From positions 10,738,945 to 10,802,944 of the forward strand of contig JARCOQ010000017.1 of NCBI GenBank assembly GCA_029207755.1: a DNA stretch of 64,000 bases, written 5' to 3'. Every line of letters begins with the position of its first letter. Position 1 is the first letter of the stretch. Positions 1 to 13,077 of the stretch are shown in pieces. Source of the DNA: Chamaea fasciata. Its lineage: Eukaryota > Chordata > Aves > Passeriformes > Sylviidae. The notes beneath the pieces were generated by a model. The model worked only from the letters and a program-made list of their open reading frames with translations, ran no database searches and was not told where the DNA came from. The position numbers and the translations under genes are program-made.

Positions 1-3000
1 AACAAATGCTCCATGGATCTGCAGTGGAATGAAGGGTCTGGTGCCTCCAGATGACCTGTTTGAAACTGGTCCAGTTCCCACCCAGAGTCACCATCATGGG
101 TCAGGCCATCCAAAGCCAGCCCTGCTCCAGTCACAGCTCACTCATAGCCCAGGACATGGCTGGGGCTGGCATGGATGGAGCCCAGGGCATCTAAACTGAG
201 CTAAATACGGGACTCACTGTGGGAAAACCAAGGAAAGAAAGATATTGGACAGCAAGGAGCGGGTTGGCAGTGGAACCTCTCTCCTGACATTTATTACCTG
301 CACTGGTTATGTTGAAACCAAGAGTGAGGCCATGAGAGTCTGACAAAACTCATATAAGGGTTCAAATCTGAATTATTCTATACTGAATTCTATACTGAAG
401 CAAACCAAGGCGCTGGAGGAAAGGAAGCCATCCTGCACTTGCAGAGGAGGAGAGGTTTCCCTGCCAGCAGGTATGGCAGGAATTCATCCCTCCTCACTTC
501 CACCATCCTGCCAGGGCCTGAGCCAGAGCCTGCAGACATCTCTGCTGTCCTTGGGAGGGCTGGAGGGTGGCCTGGGAACAGCTGGCTCACCCACAGCTAA
601 AAATAATCAGCCCCTTCCTAGATGTGATAGGAATCGTAGGAAACACATTGTCAAGTTCAGGGGAGGGCCAATGGCCATTCCCCCAAACCCATTTGTCTTT
701 TGGCACGAGGTCATGCAACCTTTACTCATCCTGGGACAAGACTTTGCTCCTTCAGGACTTCCACTGGCAATAATGTCACTTTCCTGGATTTAAAAGAACA
801 CGGTGTATGAAAAGGAGCAGGGAGGAGCAGAAGGATGGGAGAGGTTTGGGGACCTCTGCAGAGTAGCCAAGGCCACATAACCTTGAAGTCCACAATTAAG
901 GGGAATAAAAGCAAAGCCAAGAGAAGGCAGAGTGTAGTAGAGATCTAAGGGGGAAAGACAGGAGCTCTCAGAGAGGGATTTTATTTTTACAGGAAACAGT
1001 TTGGAGCTACAAGGCAGAAGAGCTGGGGGGTGAGCAGGCAGCCAGGTGGCACCAAGAGAGTGTTTGCCAAGGCTTGGGAGGGTTGTGGGAGGGAGAGGAA
1101 GCTAAATAAATCTAAACTTTTCAGCTATCCTTGTGGAGTAAAATAAAAAAAAAAAAAAAAATAAAAATAAAAAGCAAATCATATGTCAGACAGATGTAAA
1201 TTTGGAGTAAACATGTAAATAGGATAACTAGACCATGTATATAGCAGGATCTCTGTTTTCTTCCTAAGCTCATTTATAGAACAGCCTATATTTATGTTTT
1301 AAAATACTTCCCATCAAAATAACCTGAGAGGACACAGGAGCTGAGTGACACCTTATTTCTCTCTGTTTGCATTTTTTTGCCATGCAGGGCATAATCTGGT
1401 TCTTAGGGAGTTAATGCACCTGCCATTCCAGTGCTGACAAGCAGTTTTTCAGAGGAACATGGAATTTTATTTATTTATTTATCTGAGGAGCCCTGAAGAT
1501 TGTACTCAGGAGACTTCTTGAGCACTGCCAATAACTAGCAGGTACCAACACATGTACATTTTTGACTGCACCATGATTGATGGTGCTTATTTGTGGCTTG
1601 CTGCCTAAACCTCTCCTTTTCCTTTGCTTTCTGTCTCTCTCAGTCAGGCTTTTTTAGCGTGTGCAGGGTTTTGTTTTTAAATAATAAAGACACTTTAGCC
1701 ATTTGGGGAAGGGGGAGAGGCAGGGGAGGGATGATTTATCTGGTGCCACTGTTATCTTTGAGCTGCTCTATTCCATGAAGATTTTCTGAGCAGTGAGTGG
1801 TCAGGGGAGAGAAATTGAAACCTGCAGGCACGGAGGGGTTTGGGAGTGCTTGGGCACAAACTGGGAGATGCCTGCAGGAGCAGTGACTGAGGGAAACCCA
1901 CCCCAGAGTCTGGTCCTGCTTCCAGAGCCCAGGCCAAACTTCTCTCTCCAGAGCTGAGACCCAGCTACTTCCCACGGGTAAAAAGATCATTCTTCATTTC
2001 TCCACCCTTCCTTCCCCATCTTCACCTCCTTGAAGCAGGATGGGGATGGGAACTCCATGTAGGAGACATGAGGCTCTAAGAACAGCAGTCACCTGTAAAG
2101 TTTACTCAGTACAATCTTCACTTTCCTGCCCATCCTTCACTAAACTCCACACAACTGAGCTTAACAGGCTCACAGCAATCCCAGACAAACCTCTGAGCTG
2201 GATGCTGTTCCTCCTCCAATTCCACTCATGACTATTTGGTTTTTATCACTTTTCCTGAGCCCCTTTACACCTGCATGGCACATTGGGGAGAGGCTGAGCA
2301 GCGGTTTCCATTTCCCTCTCACACAGGTTAACCGGCTACTTTCCTTTCAGAGGAGGAAAATTGATCTGATGAAAGCTTAAACATGAACTGCCTGGCAACA
2401 AGACAGAAACAGCACTAGGTGTATGAGGAGACCCCTCTGACTGCAGCCAGGAGCTCTGTGTCGCTCCATAAGGGAGCGATTCACACTGGACAGAGTACAT
2501 GGCACAGCCCTCACACCAACCAGGAGCTGCAAACCAGCACCCAAAGCCTCCAGAGCCTGGGGAAGTTCAAAGCTCTTGACACCTCATCCAAAATTCGAGC
2601 CTGCGAGGAAATCAAAAGCCAAATGAATTTCAGGCAGACCCAGGGGTGCCTGTTTCTGGCCCTTTTCCCAACGCCCTCCCTGTGTGCACATGTGGCACAC
2701 GTGGGCTGCACACTGAGATCCCATACGGACTGAACCGGCCGGGCTCCATGCTCTGCTGGTGTCTGCACCTGGTTTGGCTCCAGCCCGGGCAGCAGCAGGG
2801 CGGTGCTGAGCTCCCCGTGAGCTGGGGCAGGGTCACGGCTGTGCCAGTTGAGAGGGCACCTCACTGGGAAAGGCAAAACCCCTCCTTGTCCAGCACACAG
2901 CTGTATCCAGCCTGGAGGGGCTGCCCCACTGCAGAGCAGGTCCGAAGGGAAAAGGTGAAAGAGAGGTGATTTCCCACCTCGTTGACTTTAAAGAGGCGCT

Positions 3001-4564
3001 GGGATTTCGGGGCTGAAATGCAGATAAAGTGCGGAGAAAAGGGAAAGCACAGCCCGGCGTCTGGCAGCAGTGGCTGAGCCGCGCTGGCTCCGAGCAGCAA
3101 GGCTGCCGGAGCGGAGGAAAACTGCGGCGGACACTTCAGCCTGCTGGGGTGGATGTAACTGTGTCCAAGCCCAGGGAAGGAGAAGCTCCAGGGCTAGCAC
3201 GGTGCCTCTAATGCAGCCTGGTGGACAAGCAAGGTACCAACCTGGACGTCACAAAAACCTAACCAGCAGCGTGAAATAAGCTCACCATCCTCTCGGCCTT
3301 CAGCCCACGCGGCAGCTGCTCAGAAGGACCCGGCATCATCCCCAGAGCTGCTTTGCTCCAGCCCGGCAGCACTGCAGCTCCAGCTGATGGGCTGATTAAA
3401 TCGCACAAAAACTCTGGCCGTCCACACAGCTAAAGCTCTTAAATTCCCTCAGGGTAAATTCCACCGCAGGTGCCTCAATTAACTCTCGTCATCCCCTGCT
3501 GAGGGTTGTGCCTACAAACTCCCTCTTACACAGCATGCTGCCACCAGCCCAGGTGCTTGACCTTCCCAAAATCACTCAAAAACTGCATCTTGCGTGGACA
3601 AGACAAGATTTTCGCCCTTGCCCCCGCCAGGAGCAGTGGGTGCTGTAGTGCAGCTGGGTCTGTGCGTGTGCCTGCGCCCCAGAGTAAAATTCCCCTTAAA
3701 CCTGCGGTGTTTCCGACGGTGGGCGGCTGAAAATGGTCAAACAGTACCATCTGCAGGGAACGGGAGAGGTTGCAGTAGGTGCTGGTGGCCAGGATCACTC
3801 TTAATCCGGCCGAAGTGGGCTCTGGTGGGCTCCAACTCACACCCGCTGCCTTCACTCACTTCAAAACAGATTAACGGGGAGGACATTTAAAAACAAGGAC
3901 AAAGCAGTCTTTAAAACTTGGGGAAAGCTTCCAGGGGGAAGCCCAGACACACACAGCAGGGCAGGGTTGTTGCTGGCTGAGCCCACGCTGCAGGAATCAC
4001 CCCAACTCCCACCCTGGGTCATGTAGATGCCCACAGAATTCTCACAGGTGAGAGCAAAGCTGGGCTGGGGCTCGGCAAAAGGAGCTCAGAGCCAGGAGAA
4101 CTGACTGCACATGAACACAGGGTCTGGAGCCTTGTGTCCTGGATAACTACAAGAAAGGAGATTTTTCAGGAACCCAAGGTGACACTCAGCTGTGACCAGC
4201 TCATCTGGGCTGCAAACCGTTCACAGAGGACTCCCAGGTTTCCTTTAGCTGTTAACTTGTGGTGCTTTCCCCAAAACCACCACAGCGAGCCTAAATAGCT
4301 GCAGCCACAGCATTTCCTGCACATTATGGCATCTGTGAAAGTGCTGACAGGGACAGCTGACAGCCGCTCCACAGTGTAATTCACACCATAACATCATCTC
4401 CCAGGCACTCGGGCTTCTCATCGAAAAATTATGCCACGCTTTTTCGGAAACACAGTGCCCAATTATTGATAAACAGCCTGAACCAAATAATGGGACTTCT
4501 ACCAATTTTGCTTAACTTAACTTTTTTTTTTTTTTCTTTATCCTGTAAGGTCTATTTCAGCCCA
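1..4564. other. Non-coding stretch, no gene seen
   Basis: Only short ORFs without recognisable domains or splice partners. GC rises modestly around 3040-3170, with a few CpG. A T14 run lies at 4522-4535, just before the LTR. Confidence 0.7.
1137..1174 (+). repeat. A-rich tract
   Basis: A-rich simple sequence, including a 17-base A run, with interspersed T. No retrotransposed body recognisable upstream. Confidence 0.8.
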
Positions 4565-4569
4565 CCACG

Positions 4570-5071
4570 TGTCGTGGTTTAACTGGGCAGGCAGTAAAAC
4601 ACCCACAGCTGCTCCTCACTTCTCCCAGTGGGATGGGGGAGAGAATCAGAATAAAACTTGTGGGTTGAGATAAAGGCAGTTTAGTAGGATAAGGAAGAGG
4701 GAAAAAAATTTAAAAGAATATACAAACAGGTGCTTCACAGTGCAGTTGCTCAGCAGTCCCTGACTGATGCCCAGACAGTCCCTGAGCTGGGACTGCTGCC
4801 CCTCAATCACCTTCCCCCTAATTTATAGACTAAGTGTGAAGCCACTTTGGCCAGCTGGAGACACTGCCCAGTTTGTGTCCCCTCCCAGGTCCTTGTGCCC
4901 CCATCCCTTCCCTGTCAGGGCTGTGTGAAATGCTCAAAAATCCTGGACTTAGTGCAAGGACCACTCAACAACAGCCAAGCCATCAACATTGTTCTCATCC
5001 TGAATCCAAACCCCAGGACTGCACGAGACAGTACAAAGCAAATTGACTCTCTCCCACCTGAAACCAGGACA
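4570..5071 (-). mobile_element. Avian ERV solo LTR with 5-bp target-site duplication
   Basis: A 502-bp element bounded by TGTCGTGG on the left and CCAGGACA on the right, so it has TG...CA ends with TGTC/GACA terminal inverted repeats. It is flanked on both sides by the perfect duplication CCACG (4565-4569 and 5072-5076). The wording, including CAGTGGGATGGGG and GTGGGTTGAGATAAAG on the plus strand, is that of a common bird endogenous-retrovirus LTR I recognise. In sense (minus) orientation a TATAAA box lies at 4822-4827. No gag, pol or env lies beside it, so it is a solo LTR left by recombination. A 5-bp duplication fits ERVL-type elements better than the 6 bp usual for ERVK; the family name is not certain. 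Confidence 0.9.
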
Positions 5072-6334
5072 CCACGTTAAAACTCAATTAATCCTTCAGC
5101 TGTAAGAAACGTGTTTATTTTATCACTCACTTCTGTCCCCCAATGTGAATAACTATCTCTCTGTGTAACATTCCTGTGACTCCAGCCTGCTCTCCTTTGG
5201 ATTTCTGTCCTGAGCAGTTTTATTTGTTAAACTCTACACCGAGCCACAGCAGCAAAAAATTGAAACACTCAATAAACCCTTTTTAGTTTCTTTCACAACA
5301 TAAAAAACACACCTAGAGGTCAGACCCAAACAGTGATCCATTCTTTATTGAATAGATCAACACAAGATATTCCCTACAGCAAATATTTCACATTATCTAC
5401 CCTGCAGCCTCTTTGAGCCAGGGGCTATCCAGCTGTAAAACACAAGTGTCATTCCCAGCTTAAGTTCATAAGCACCACTGATTTCCCAATATCAAGTGCT
5501 ATATAGGATTTGCCACAGCAAATCAGGCTCTGCCTCACTGGATTTTAAATCCAATACAGGTGACAAAAAAATTCACAAAACACATAAAGTATTCAAAGCC
5601 TGGGCTCTGCTACCAGGTAGTCAAGACTGGGTTAGTCCCAGTTGCATCTGGCACCCACAATCACAGAGGCAGAGTCAGGCTCAGGTGCCATAAAGCCACC
5701 AGACATCACAGGACACCAGGGTGCTGCAGCAGCCAGCTTCTTGTACAGCTGGAAATCCAGTGCTGGGATTGAAGCTGTAAAGCTATAAATAAGATAGTGG
5801 TCAAAAAGTTCCTAGCTGGCTCCATTAAAAAATAAGAATAAAAATTAAAAACAATCTGTTGCCTTTGTCACCTGGACATGTTTCTCTATGTTATTTGCAC
5901 AAGGACAAACCTCTCCACCTTTTGTCACTGCTCAAACACAGTTGCAGCATAGAAAAGGCACCAGTTTGCTCAGACTGTAGGCTGAATTTCAGCATGCAAT
6001 AAGCCACCAGAAACCTTGTGGACGGTTGGAACTTTGGCTTGATGGCTTGTTCCTGCCATGCTCCTCTCTCCGGGGTTGCATCTCATGTCTGTAAAGGATA
6101 AGAACAACACAGAGACTGCCCAAGGCTGGCTGGGGGGAGCAGGAGTGGGGATGTCTTGGCTGGGATGGTTCAAAAGGCACCCACTGGGTCTGAAACTCAG
6201 ACTAAACCACAGAGACAGGCCAAAAGGAGGAGGAAACAAGCAGCTTATCCTGGGATTCAGTGCAACCTGCCCAAACACTGGCCCACCCTGAGTATTCCAT
6301 CTGTGTGCCCCAGGAGCCTGTACAGCAGGGTCCT

Positions 6335-6516
6335 GGTCAGACCCAAACCAGATCACTTTTCCTGTTCCCAAACCCCTGCAGGACCAGGAAAGGGCATTCC
6401 CTCAGAGCATCCTGCCAGGCTTTATGGTCAGACCCAAACCAGCTCACATCTCCTGTTCCGAAACCCCCCAGGAGCAGCAAAGGGCATCCCCTCAGAGCAT
6501 CCTGCCAGGCTTTATG
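6335..6516. repeat. 91-bp tandem duplication, two copies
   Basis: Both copies begin GGTCAGACCCAAACCAG (6335 and 6426) and end CAGGCTTTATGG after CCTCAGAGCATCCTGCCAGG. They differ at scattered single bases, so the duplication is not recent. No coding sense is apparent. Confidence 0.88.
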
Positions 6517-8334
6517 GGAGTGCTCCCCTCGCTCTTGTCACGGGGACTGGCTCCTTGTGTCCTCTGGGAAATCATGCACCAGAGCCAGGAAACAAAGAAA
6601 AATGGATGTTTAATTCACCCACAAATGAATAGATTTCTCCTCCTTCTGCAGCTTTGTACCAAAGTCTACTTCAGTGTCAGATTGGCTGCACTTAAATTTA
6701 ACTCTGTCTGGTGAATGTACATTTTTAATGTCCATAGGAAGGAGGTTATCTTAAAATAAGAATAGTATACAACTTCAAGTTTTTGCTTGTAAAAGAAAGT
6801 TTTAAAAAAGCAGATGGGGGCATATTTTAAAGCTGGAGGTCAAACCTGAATGCATTTTCTAGGAGCACCTTTAATAAAAAAGAGGGAATTACCATGTTCA
6901 GTTGAGGCTGACTACAAAGCTCTATTCCCAATGAAAAAGTCAGCCCCATCCTCCAGCCTCAGTGCTCTCTGCCCCTCCAGCTCAGTGATTAAGGCAAACC
7001 CAGACCTTTCTGTGTCCTGGTCAGCTCTGCTTTCAGGATCACCCTGATCCCAGCAGGACAGGCAAGCAGCTGTGGGAGGGGAAGGAGAACCGCCGCACCT
7101 GCCTTGTCCCAATGACAGAACTGCACTTTTAGAAAGCTTTAAAATCCAAATCTACCTGTGCTCACTTCACAAAAGCAAAGGTAAAAGCAACCAAAAACCT
7201 TGCAAAGAGGATGAAAATCGTGATGTAAAACAAGAAGAGGGTTTTAATGTTATAAACACACACAAAACCAGAGGTTTGGGCATTTCCTTTGGATGGAGCC
7301 AGAGCAGAACCTGTGCTTTACAATCTGTCACTGCCAGTGAAGTGCCCAGCCAGGCCACCTGGGGCTCCCCCAGCCCTTGATCCAGAACTGCTGAACTCCA
7401 AGGATGCTCTGGAAAGTGGACAAGGATCTTCCCCAAACCTACAACCCACCTAGAGCTGCTGCTGGGAAGGAGCATGTGCTCAGTGCTGACTTCTGTGGGT
7501 TTGTCTTCAGTCAGTTCACATTATTTTGACAGAGTTTGCCTCTTGCTGCCGAAAATGACAGTTCCCTATATTGACACTGCATAGTGTATTTATTCTAGTT
7601 TAGCACCATCTCTGGGCCATGGCATTTAAAGCTGCAGCCCGTGTTCAATCTGCATCAGTTTAACATGCCAGCACCATATGGTTTTCTATAATCAGCTGCA
7701 GCATTGTGCTTCAAACCCACTGCTGCATTTACAATATTATTGTACGCTGCACAAACACCAATATTTAGAAAGAAAAACGTCCTTTTTATTGGACTCCTGC
7801 TGATACCCCAGCTTGTAGCCAAAGCACGCAAAGAGTTTCTCTTCTTTTGAGTGCAGAAAAAAAACCAACAGAGCCCAAAGGGTTTTCTAAAAATCTTACA
7901 TCTGAAAGGTACATTTTGTCCTGCCCCAGTAGGTCTGTGGGACTGAGTTAAAATGTGGGTTTTTATTAGATGAATTGCATCATTAAATTACATTATAAAA
8001 ACTAAAAATGCACCATTAATTTTCAAAAACAATAGTAAATACATCTCATTTCTGATACACGATTCTGCATTTAATTTTTGCCCTGGGCCACGTTTTTCTA
8101 ACAGGCTCACTCTCTTCCATTATGCAGACTACACAAATGGAGCTAAATTGCTGGAGTTGGGGGGAAGGAGATATTGGTCAAATGTCTAATGTGAAAATAA
8201 ATGAATTTCTAATCAGCTGTTGCAAAAAGAAAAATTACTTTTTGATCTCGGCTCAGCCAAGCAAGAACCTACCTAGCCCGAGTAATAAGATCCAATGGAA
8301 TTGTGTAGGATGCAGAGAGGGACAAAAGGCTGGA

Positions 8335-8350
8335 CAGACAGACAGACAGC
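8335..8350 (+). repeat. (GACA)4 microsatellite
   Basis: Four GACA units in a row. Simple sequence only. Confidence 0.8.
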
Positions 8351-9126
8351 CACGGCAGTAAATGAGCTTCGTGCAGTCAGTTCTGTGTGAGCAGCATTTC
8401 TTAATTTAATGCACTGAAATTTCCCCAGACTGGAGCCTCATTGCTGCAGGGTCCCCACCAGCAATGCAGCTGCTCTGAGCACCCATGGGTGCCCTTGGGA
8501 AGGGAAGGGAAGGTGGAGGGAGTGTGTCAGTCTGCACAGCCATGGGTGAAAGCAGTCCAGAAACAACCACCCCAAAACTTTCACCTGAGCCACGAACAGT
8601 TAAGCCAAACCCTGCAAAAGGTGCCACAAGCCTGGCAGAGGCCAAGGACGTGCCTGTGCTCGGTGGCTGCAGTTGGCTCTGACGCCACTTTTCTCCCTGC
8701 TGGGAAAGCTCCCTGTCAGCCAAGCAGGAGTGAGCTCCAAACCAACCCACAGCAGAGGGCTGTAAACATCCTCTGGCCAAAATTGTCCCTTGGAATGGGT
8801 CCTGTGCCCCAAAATGCACCAAACCTGGCACCAGCTACTCCCAAAGCCAGCTAGGTGACCCCAGCAGTCTCCTGTTCAGGTGGAAATTCAGTAACCCCAA
8901 TTTGCGACCCCAAAGGGCTGTGTTTGCATTCCCAGGGAATGAAAAGCAGGAGAGAGGAGCTGGCACCCACAGCAGCCTAGGCTCAGAGAAGTTTTGCTCC
9001 AGATTTACTCCCATGGTCTGAATGCCCCTTAGTGGCTGCAGTCACGTGCTTGAGGAGCATTCCCCATTTCACTTGGTTTTAGAGGAATTTAGGTCAGACA
9101 CTCAGAGATGTGAAATCAAACCAAAA

Positions 9127-9200
9127 TCATAGAATCACAGAACACTTTGGGTTGGAAGAGACCTTAAAGATCATCTAGTTCCAACCCCTCTAAGTGGAGA
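9127..9200 (-). mobile_element. CR1 LINE 3' end fragment
   Basis: The plus strand reads ATAGAATCACAGAA then TTGGAAGAGACCTTAAAGAT and CATCTAGTTCCAACCCC, the reverse complement of the canonical avian CR1 3' end. The copy is strongly 5'-truncated; sequence after about 9200 is no longer recognisable as CR1. Confidence 0.9.
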
Positions 9201-10797
9201 TAGCCAAGAGTTTTGCTTCAGAAGTTCCTCCCTGATCCAAAGCACACCCCAATTTTAGGGTCACCCAGAAAGCCCCTGGCTGCCAACACCTCTGAGCAAC
9301 CAAACACAAAGAAGAGATCACTGAAAGTTTGGAGAAATGGAGAATTTAATTTCTTCAGAAAACAGGCAAGGAAGACTTGAGTGCCAGTTTTGAACAGCCA
9401 AGTCCATCAGGAGAGTTTTATGAGTCATATTTCTCTGCCTCCACCTACCACTATTAAAAATTACTGTGGTTTTTTTTTTTATGGTAGGAATGAAATCCTC
9501 CCAGTAAAATTGATAAAAGCTGTGGTGATCAGGACTACAAGTGCAGTATTATGTAGCAATATTATCAGATAGTTATGGCTCAGTATCATTTTACACATAG
9601 AGGTTGAATCCTGCTTTTTGTAGGAAAGGCACAGAATAACTGCACGGAATTAGAGCACACTATCGTTAACTATTGTAAATAGTTTATGATTTATATTATT
9701 AATACTTGTTACTAAAGTAATGATGAGGGATCAATGCAGAATGAGCAAAAAAGTCCTTTTATGGTCTCAACAGAGAGGCCAGGCTGCATAGGAAGAGGGA
9801 AGGATCAAACACCAATGCAGTCCATGGTGTTTCTAACATTTTGTGCTGTTTTTGTGGAAATTGACGAATAAAAAACGAAGGGAATCCCAAGAAGGGGAAA
9901 TGAGAATCAGAAACAGAAAAGAAGATAAGAAAAGGGTGTGTATGGAAAATCTTAAGAGATCTGCTGCTGCATTTCTTTTTTTTATCTGAATATTTATTTT
10001 TATAGAAACACGTTGGTGCAGAATTCAGATGTTACTGGGGGAACTCTGTCTCCCCCATCAGCCAGATGAGTGATGGTTCCTTCCCCTCTTAAGTTAACAA
10101 CCCCTCCTGCTCTCCTTCCCCCCACCATGCCAGGCAGCAGCACGACGCACCCTTTTTATAATCTGCTAATGGATGAAAAATATTTACCACGTTACCCTCA
10201 GGTGACCTTGTCAAACCACGACAGGAGCCACGTTGCCCCCCACATCCCCGTTCGGAAACTTCTGTGCCAAATTAATTAACATGCAACAGTTTTACAGAAG
10301 GCAGTGGTGGGAGTGGAACAGCGCAGAAACGCACGTGTTTGCCCTGTGAAAATGTTCAGGGTTAAAGGAAAGAAGCCCTTTCTGCACCTGGGTGAGAAAA
10401 CTTTAAAAAGAAAGAAAAAGGAACTTGTCACAGCTTCCCAGTCCCAGCAGGCAGGGAGCAAGGAGAGAAGGAGCTGCTGCTGCTGCTCAGTCCGGAGAGC
10501 CCTGCCCTGGCTGCCAGCTCCATCACTGCTTTAACAAACAAGTTCAGGGTAATAAATCATGAGCTACTTACTGTAAAATGCAGAGAGGAGTAGAAAGTGG
10601 TGGTTTTGCCCCAAAACAGTCAATAGCCTCTGGCTATTGAACTCTGGGACAGCCTGCCCTGAGCATCTGCACCTGCCAGACCGCCTGCCCCAGGGAGGCT
10701 TCTCTGGGCTAAGGCAGAAGCCTAATTCAACTCAATCCCGTGTCTGTGAAACCTTCCAACTGAAGGCATTCCTCAAATTCTCAAATTGATACATACC

Positions 10798-10821
10798 GGG
10801 GGAGGGGGGGGGGGGGGGGGG
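10798..10821 (+). repeat. Poly-G tract
   Basis: Five G, one A, then 18 consecutive G on the plus strand. It can form a G-quadruplex and is a likely site of sequencing or assembly length error. Confidence 0.9.
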
Positions 10822-12999
10822 AACAAACCACAGAAAATAATTTTAAAAAAAAAAAACTGTCAGAAATTATCAGCATTTTCTTCAAACTAGTTTTCACTAA
10901 AATATTTCATACTCACTCTGGGGACGAGGAAGGCTTGCAGGCCACCAGAGGTGGCAGGTACAACAACCCAGGAGCTGAGACAAAGCAAGGAATTCTGTAG
11001 GAAATGAGGAAAATAGTGGCCAAGGCCATTTCTGTGGGCTACCAAAGGATGTATGGGAATTTATACAGCTGCTGCCACAAGTCTCTTTCTGGAAAGACAT
11101 TCCAAAGTTTTACTTTTATCTAAAATTCCCACCTGACAACACGACCGGCTTAAACATTTTTGATCCTGATATCTCTATTTTAGCCTTATCCTATCCTTTT
11201 ATGCTCATCATATCCATTTTCAATTCAATTTTTTTTCCATCTTTTTGACATACAGAGGTTTCCATTCCCGTAGCCTCACTAGGCTTTTGTCAATTTGCTC
11301 CCTTTCAATTTTCTTTTTTTATTCATAGATAAATTAACATTGCCATTTCCCTTTATCTAAACTGATAATAGGGATAATTGTGGATAGACTCTTACTGAAA
11401 CAAAAAGCAACTTTTGTTTTTTTTGGAATATGCAAACCCTTCCTGCCAGGGACATAAAACTGCTGTACACTCAAGGATCCTAGCCCCACTGGGTTGGTGG
11501 CCTCTTGCACAAGGCAGGGCCCCTCATTGCAGGCACTGTTTGTCCATGGAAGTATTTGTAGAATCCAGCCCTTCCAGCTCATATTTGAACAGATCCCTTT
11601 CCAAATTCCTGTGTCACTATTGCACTTTAAATTTTTTGTTCATGCAATGCTACCAAACACATACAGCTGATTCCACATCCATTTCCTGAGCAGCAGCCTC
11701 TAGATCACTAGAGAGATTTTTTAAAGCAGACTCTCTGTTTTTAGAGTGCATATTAATTACCCTTAAGCAGGTGCAAAATCAACCTGTTCATTACTGTTTC
11801 TTTGAATCCTTAATGGTAGTTGCGAGGAGATAAATCCAGTTAATGCAATAAAAGGATTTATTGTCATCTAAATTTATGCCAACAGTTTAATCATAACACC
11901 TTTCCATCTGACACACTTCCTCGAGAACAATTTGACCCACAATTTGTCAGCAAGAAAATGGCCTTGTATAAACGCTGGGAGAAAATAAATGCTAATACAC
12001 GGCACAGTCTTTCATTCTTCTAATTGCCCAGGGAGTTTAAGGGAGACAGACTTATTTACTCACTGTAGGAAGTGTGCTGTAATAAATTATCACTATTACG
12101 AGCCTGAGTTAGTCCCTGACAGTGACAGAAGCAGGGGTGGAAGGGAAGCTTGGGGAGGTGTCAGCATCCAGAAAACATCCCTGATGGGGGGTGGGTGTGT
12201 GAGTGCACAAACATCCACTCTGCATCCACACTGGCAGCTCCAGCACCCAGGGATTAACGATCAGGATCCATACAGGAGCCCTGGAGGACATTCCCTGCAT
12301 TTTAAAGGGATTCTCACAGGCTGTAGGGTGAGCATCCTCCTCCCTGCTCGCTCCCTTGCTGGAGGATCCCTGATCCTCTCCAACCACCGCACCCATGGGC
12401 TGTGCACCCATCCTGGCAACTGCCACCCCTGCAGAGGAATCCCATCCACTCCCTGTGGCCCAGCCTGGAGCTCACAGCACTCAGGGACAAGGGGAATGCC
12501 ACCCTGTGCCCAGGATCAGCTGCTCCAGTGCCCTGTTTGCAGCATCTTCCTCCTTCCCCCCGGGGAGGCAGAGCCAGGGGCGAGGCACTGACCACGGGGC
12601 ATCTCCTGGATGTCAGAGCCCACCGAGCTGAGCCTGGCTCAGGGGAGGAGCAGCAGCCCCTCCACATGAATCCAGGCACACAGGAGCTCCTCAGCTCTAC
12701 TAGCGAGTGGCTTGAGAAGTTCATCTGCCCACAGAGCTCTTTCAGATGACACCCAGGCCCCACAAATATCAGCAGCGGCCTCAGCAAGGCAGCAGGGAGG
12801 TGAGGGAAGAGCAGAAACAAGTAAAGACAAGCTCAGTGTTCCCATTCCAGACACCTCCTCCTGGGGTCCCTAATGAATGCCAAGGACCCCAAGCCTGTCC
12901 TTGAAAAGAGATTTGCCTATTGCCATAACAACAGGCTGGCATTGCCGCAACACAGACAAGCTTTAGGTATTCCCCTCTCTTATTATTATTACTTTATTT

Positions 13000-13077
13000 T
13001 CTCTCCTTCTCTTTTCCTTTTTTTTTTTTTTGTTTTTGTTTTCCCCTTCTTTTCCTCGTGTCCCTCTCTCTCTACAA
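13000..13077 (+). repeat. Polypyrimidine tract
   Basis: Nearly 80 bases almost free of A on the plus strand, with a long T run near 13019-13031 and CTCTCTCTC at the end. Simple-sequence DNA. Confidence 0.8.

Larger units (their letters stand above)
5077..9126. other. Non-coding stretch between LTR and CR1
   Basis: No gene recognised. It holds the 91-bp duplication, the GACA run, and repeat-free AT-rich stretches at 7550-7780 and 7940-8110 that could be conserved elements. Near 5342 the minus strand reads CAATAAAGAATGG, a possible polyadenylation signal for an unknown minus-strand transcript. Confidence 0.65.

Noticed and set aside
6156..6632. 158-codon ORF as a small gene
   Set aside because: It spans the 91-bp tandem duplication and has equally long overlapping frames; no domain is seen.
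11989..12591. 200-codon ORF
   Set aside because: No recognisable domain; it has a competing minus-strand shadow and low-complexity composition, and no splice partners fit.
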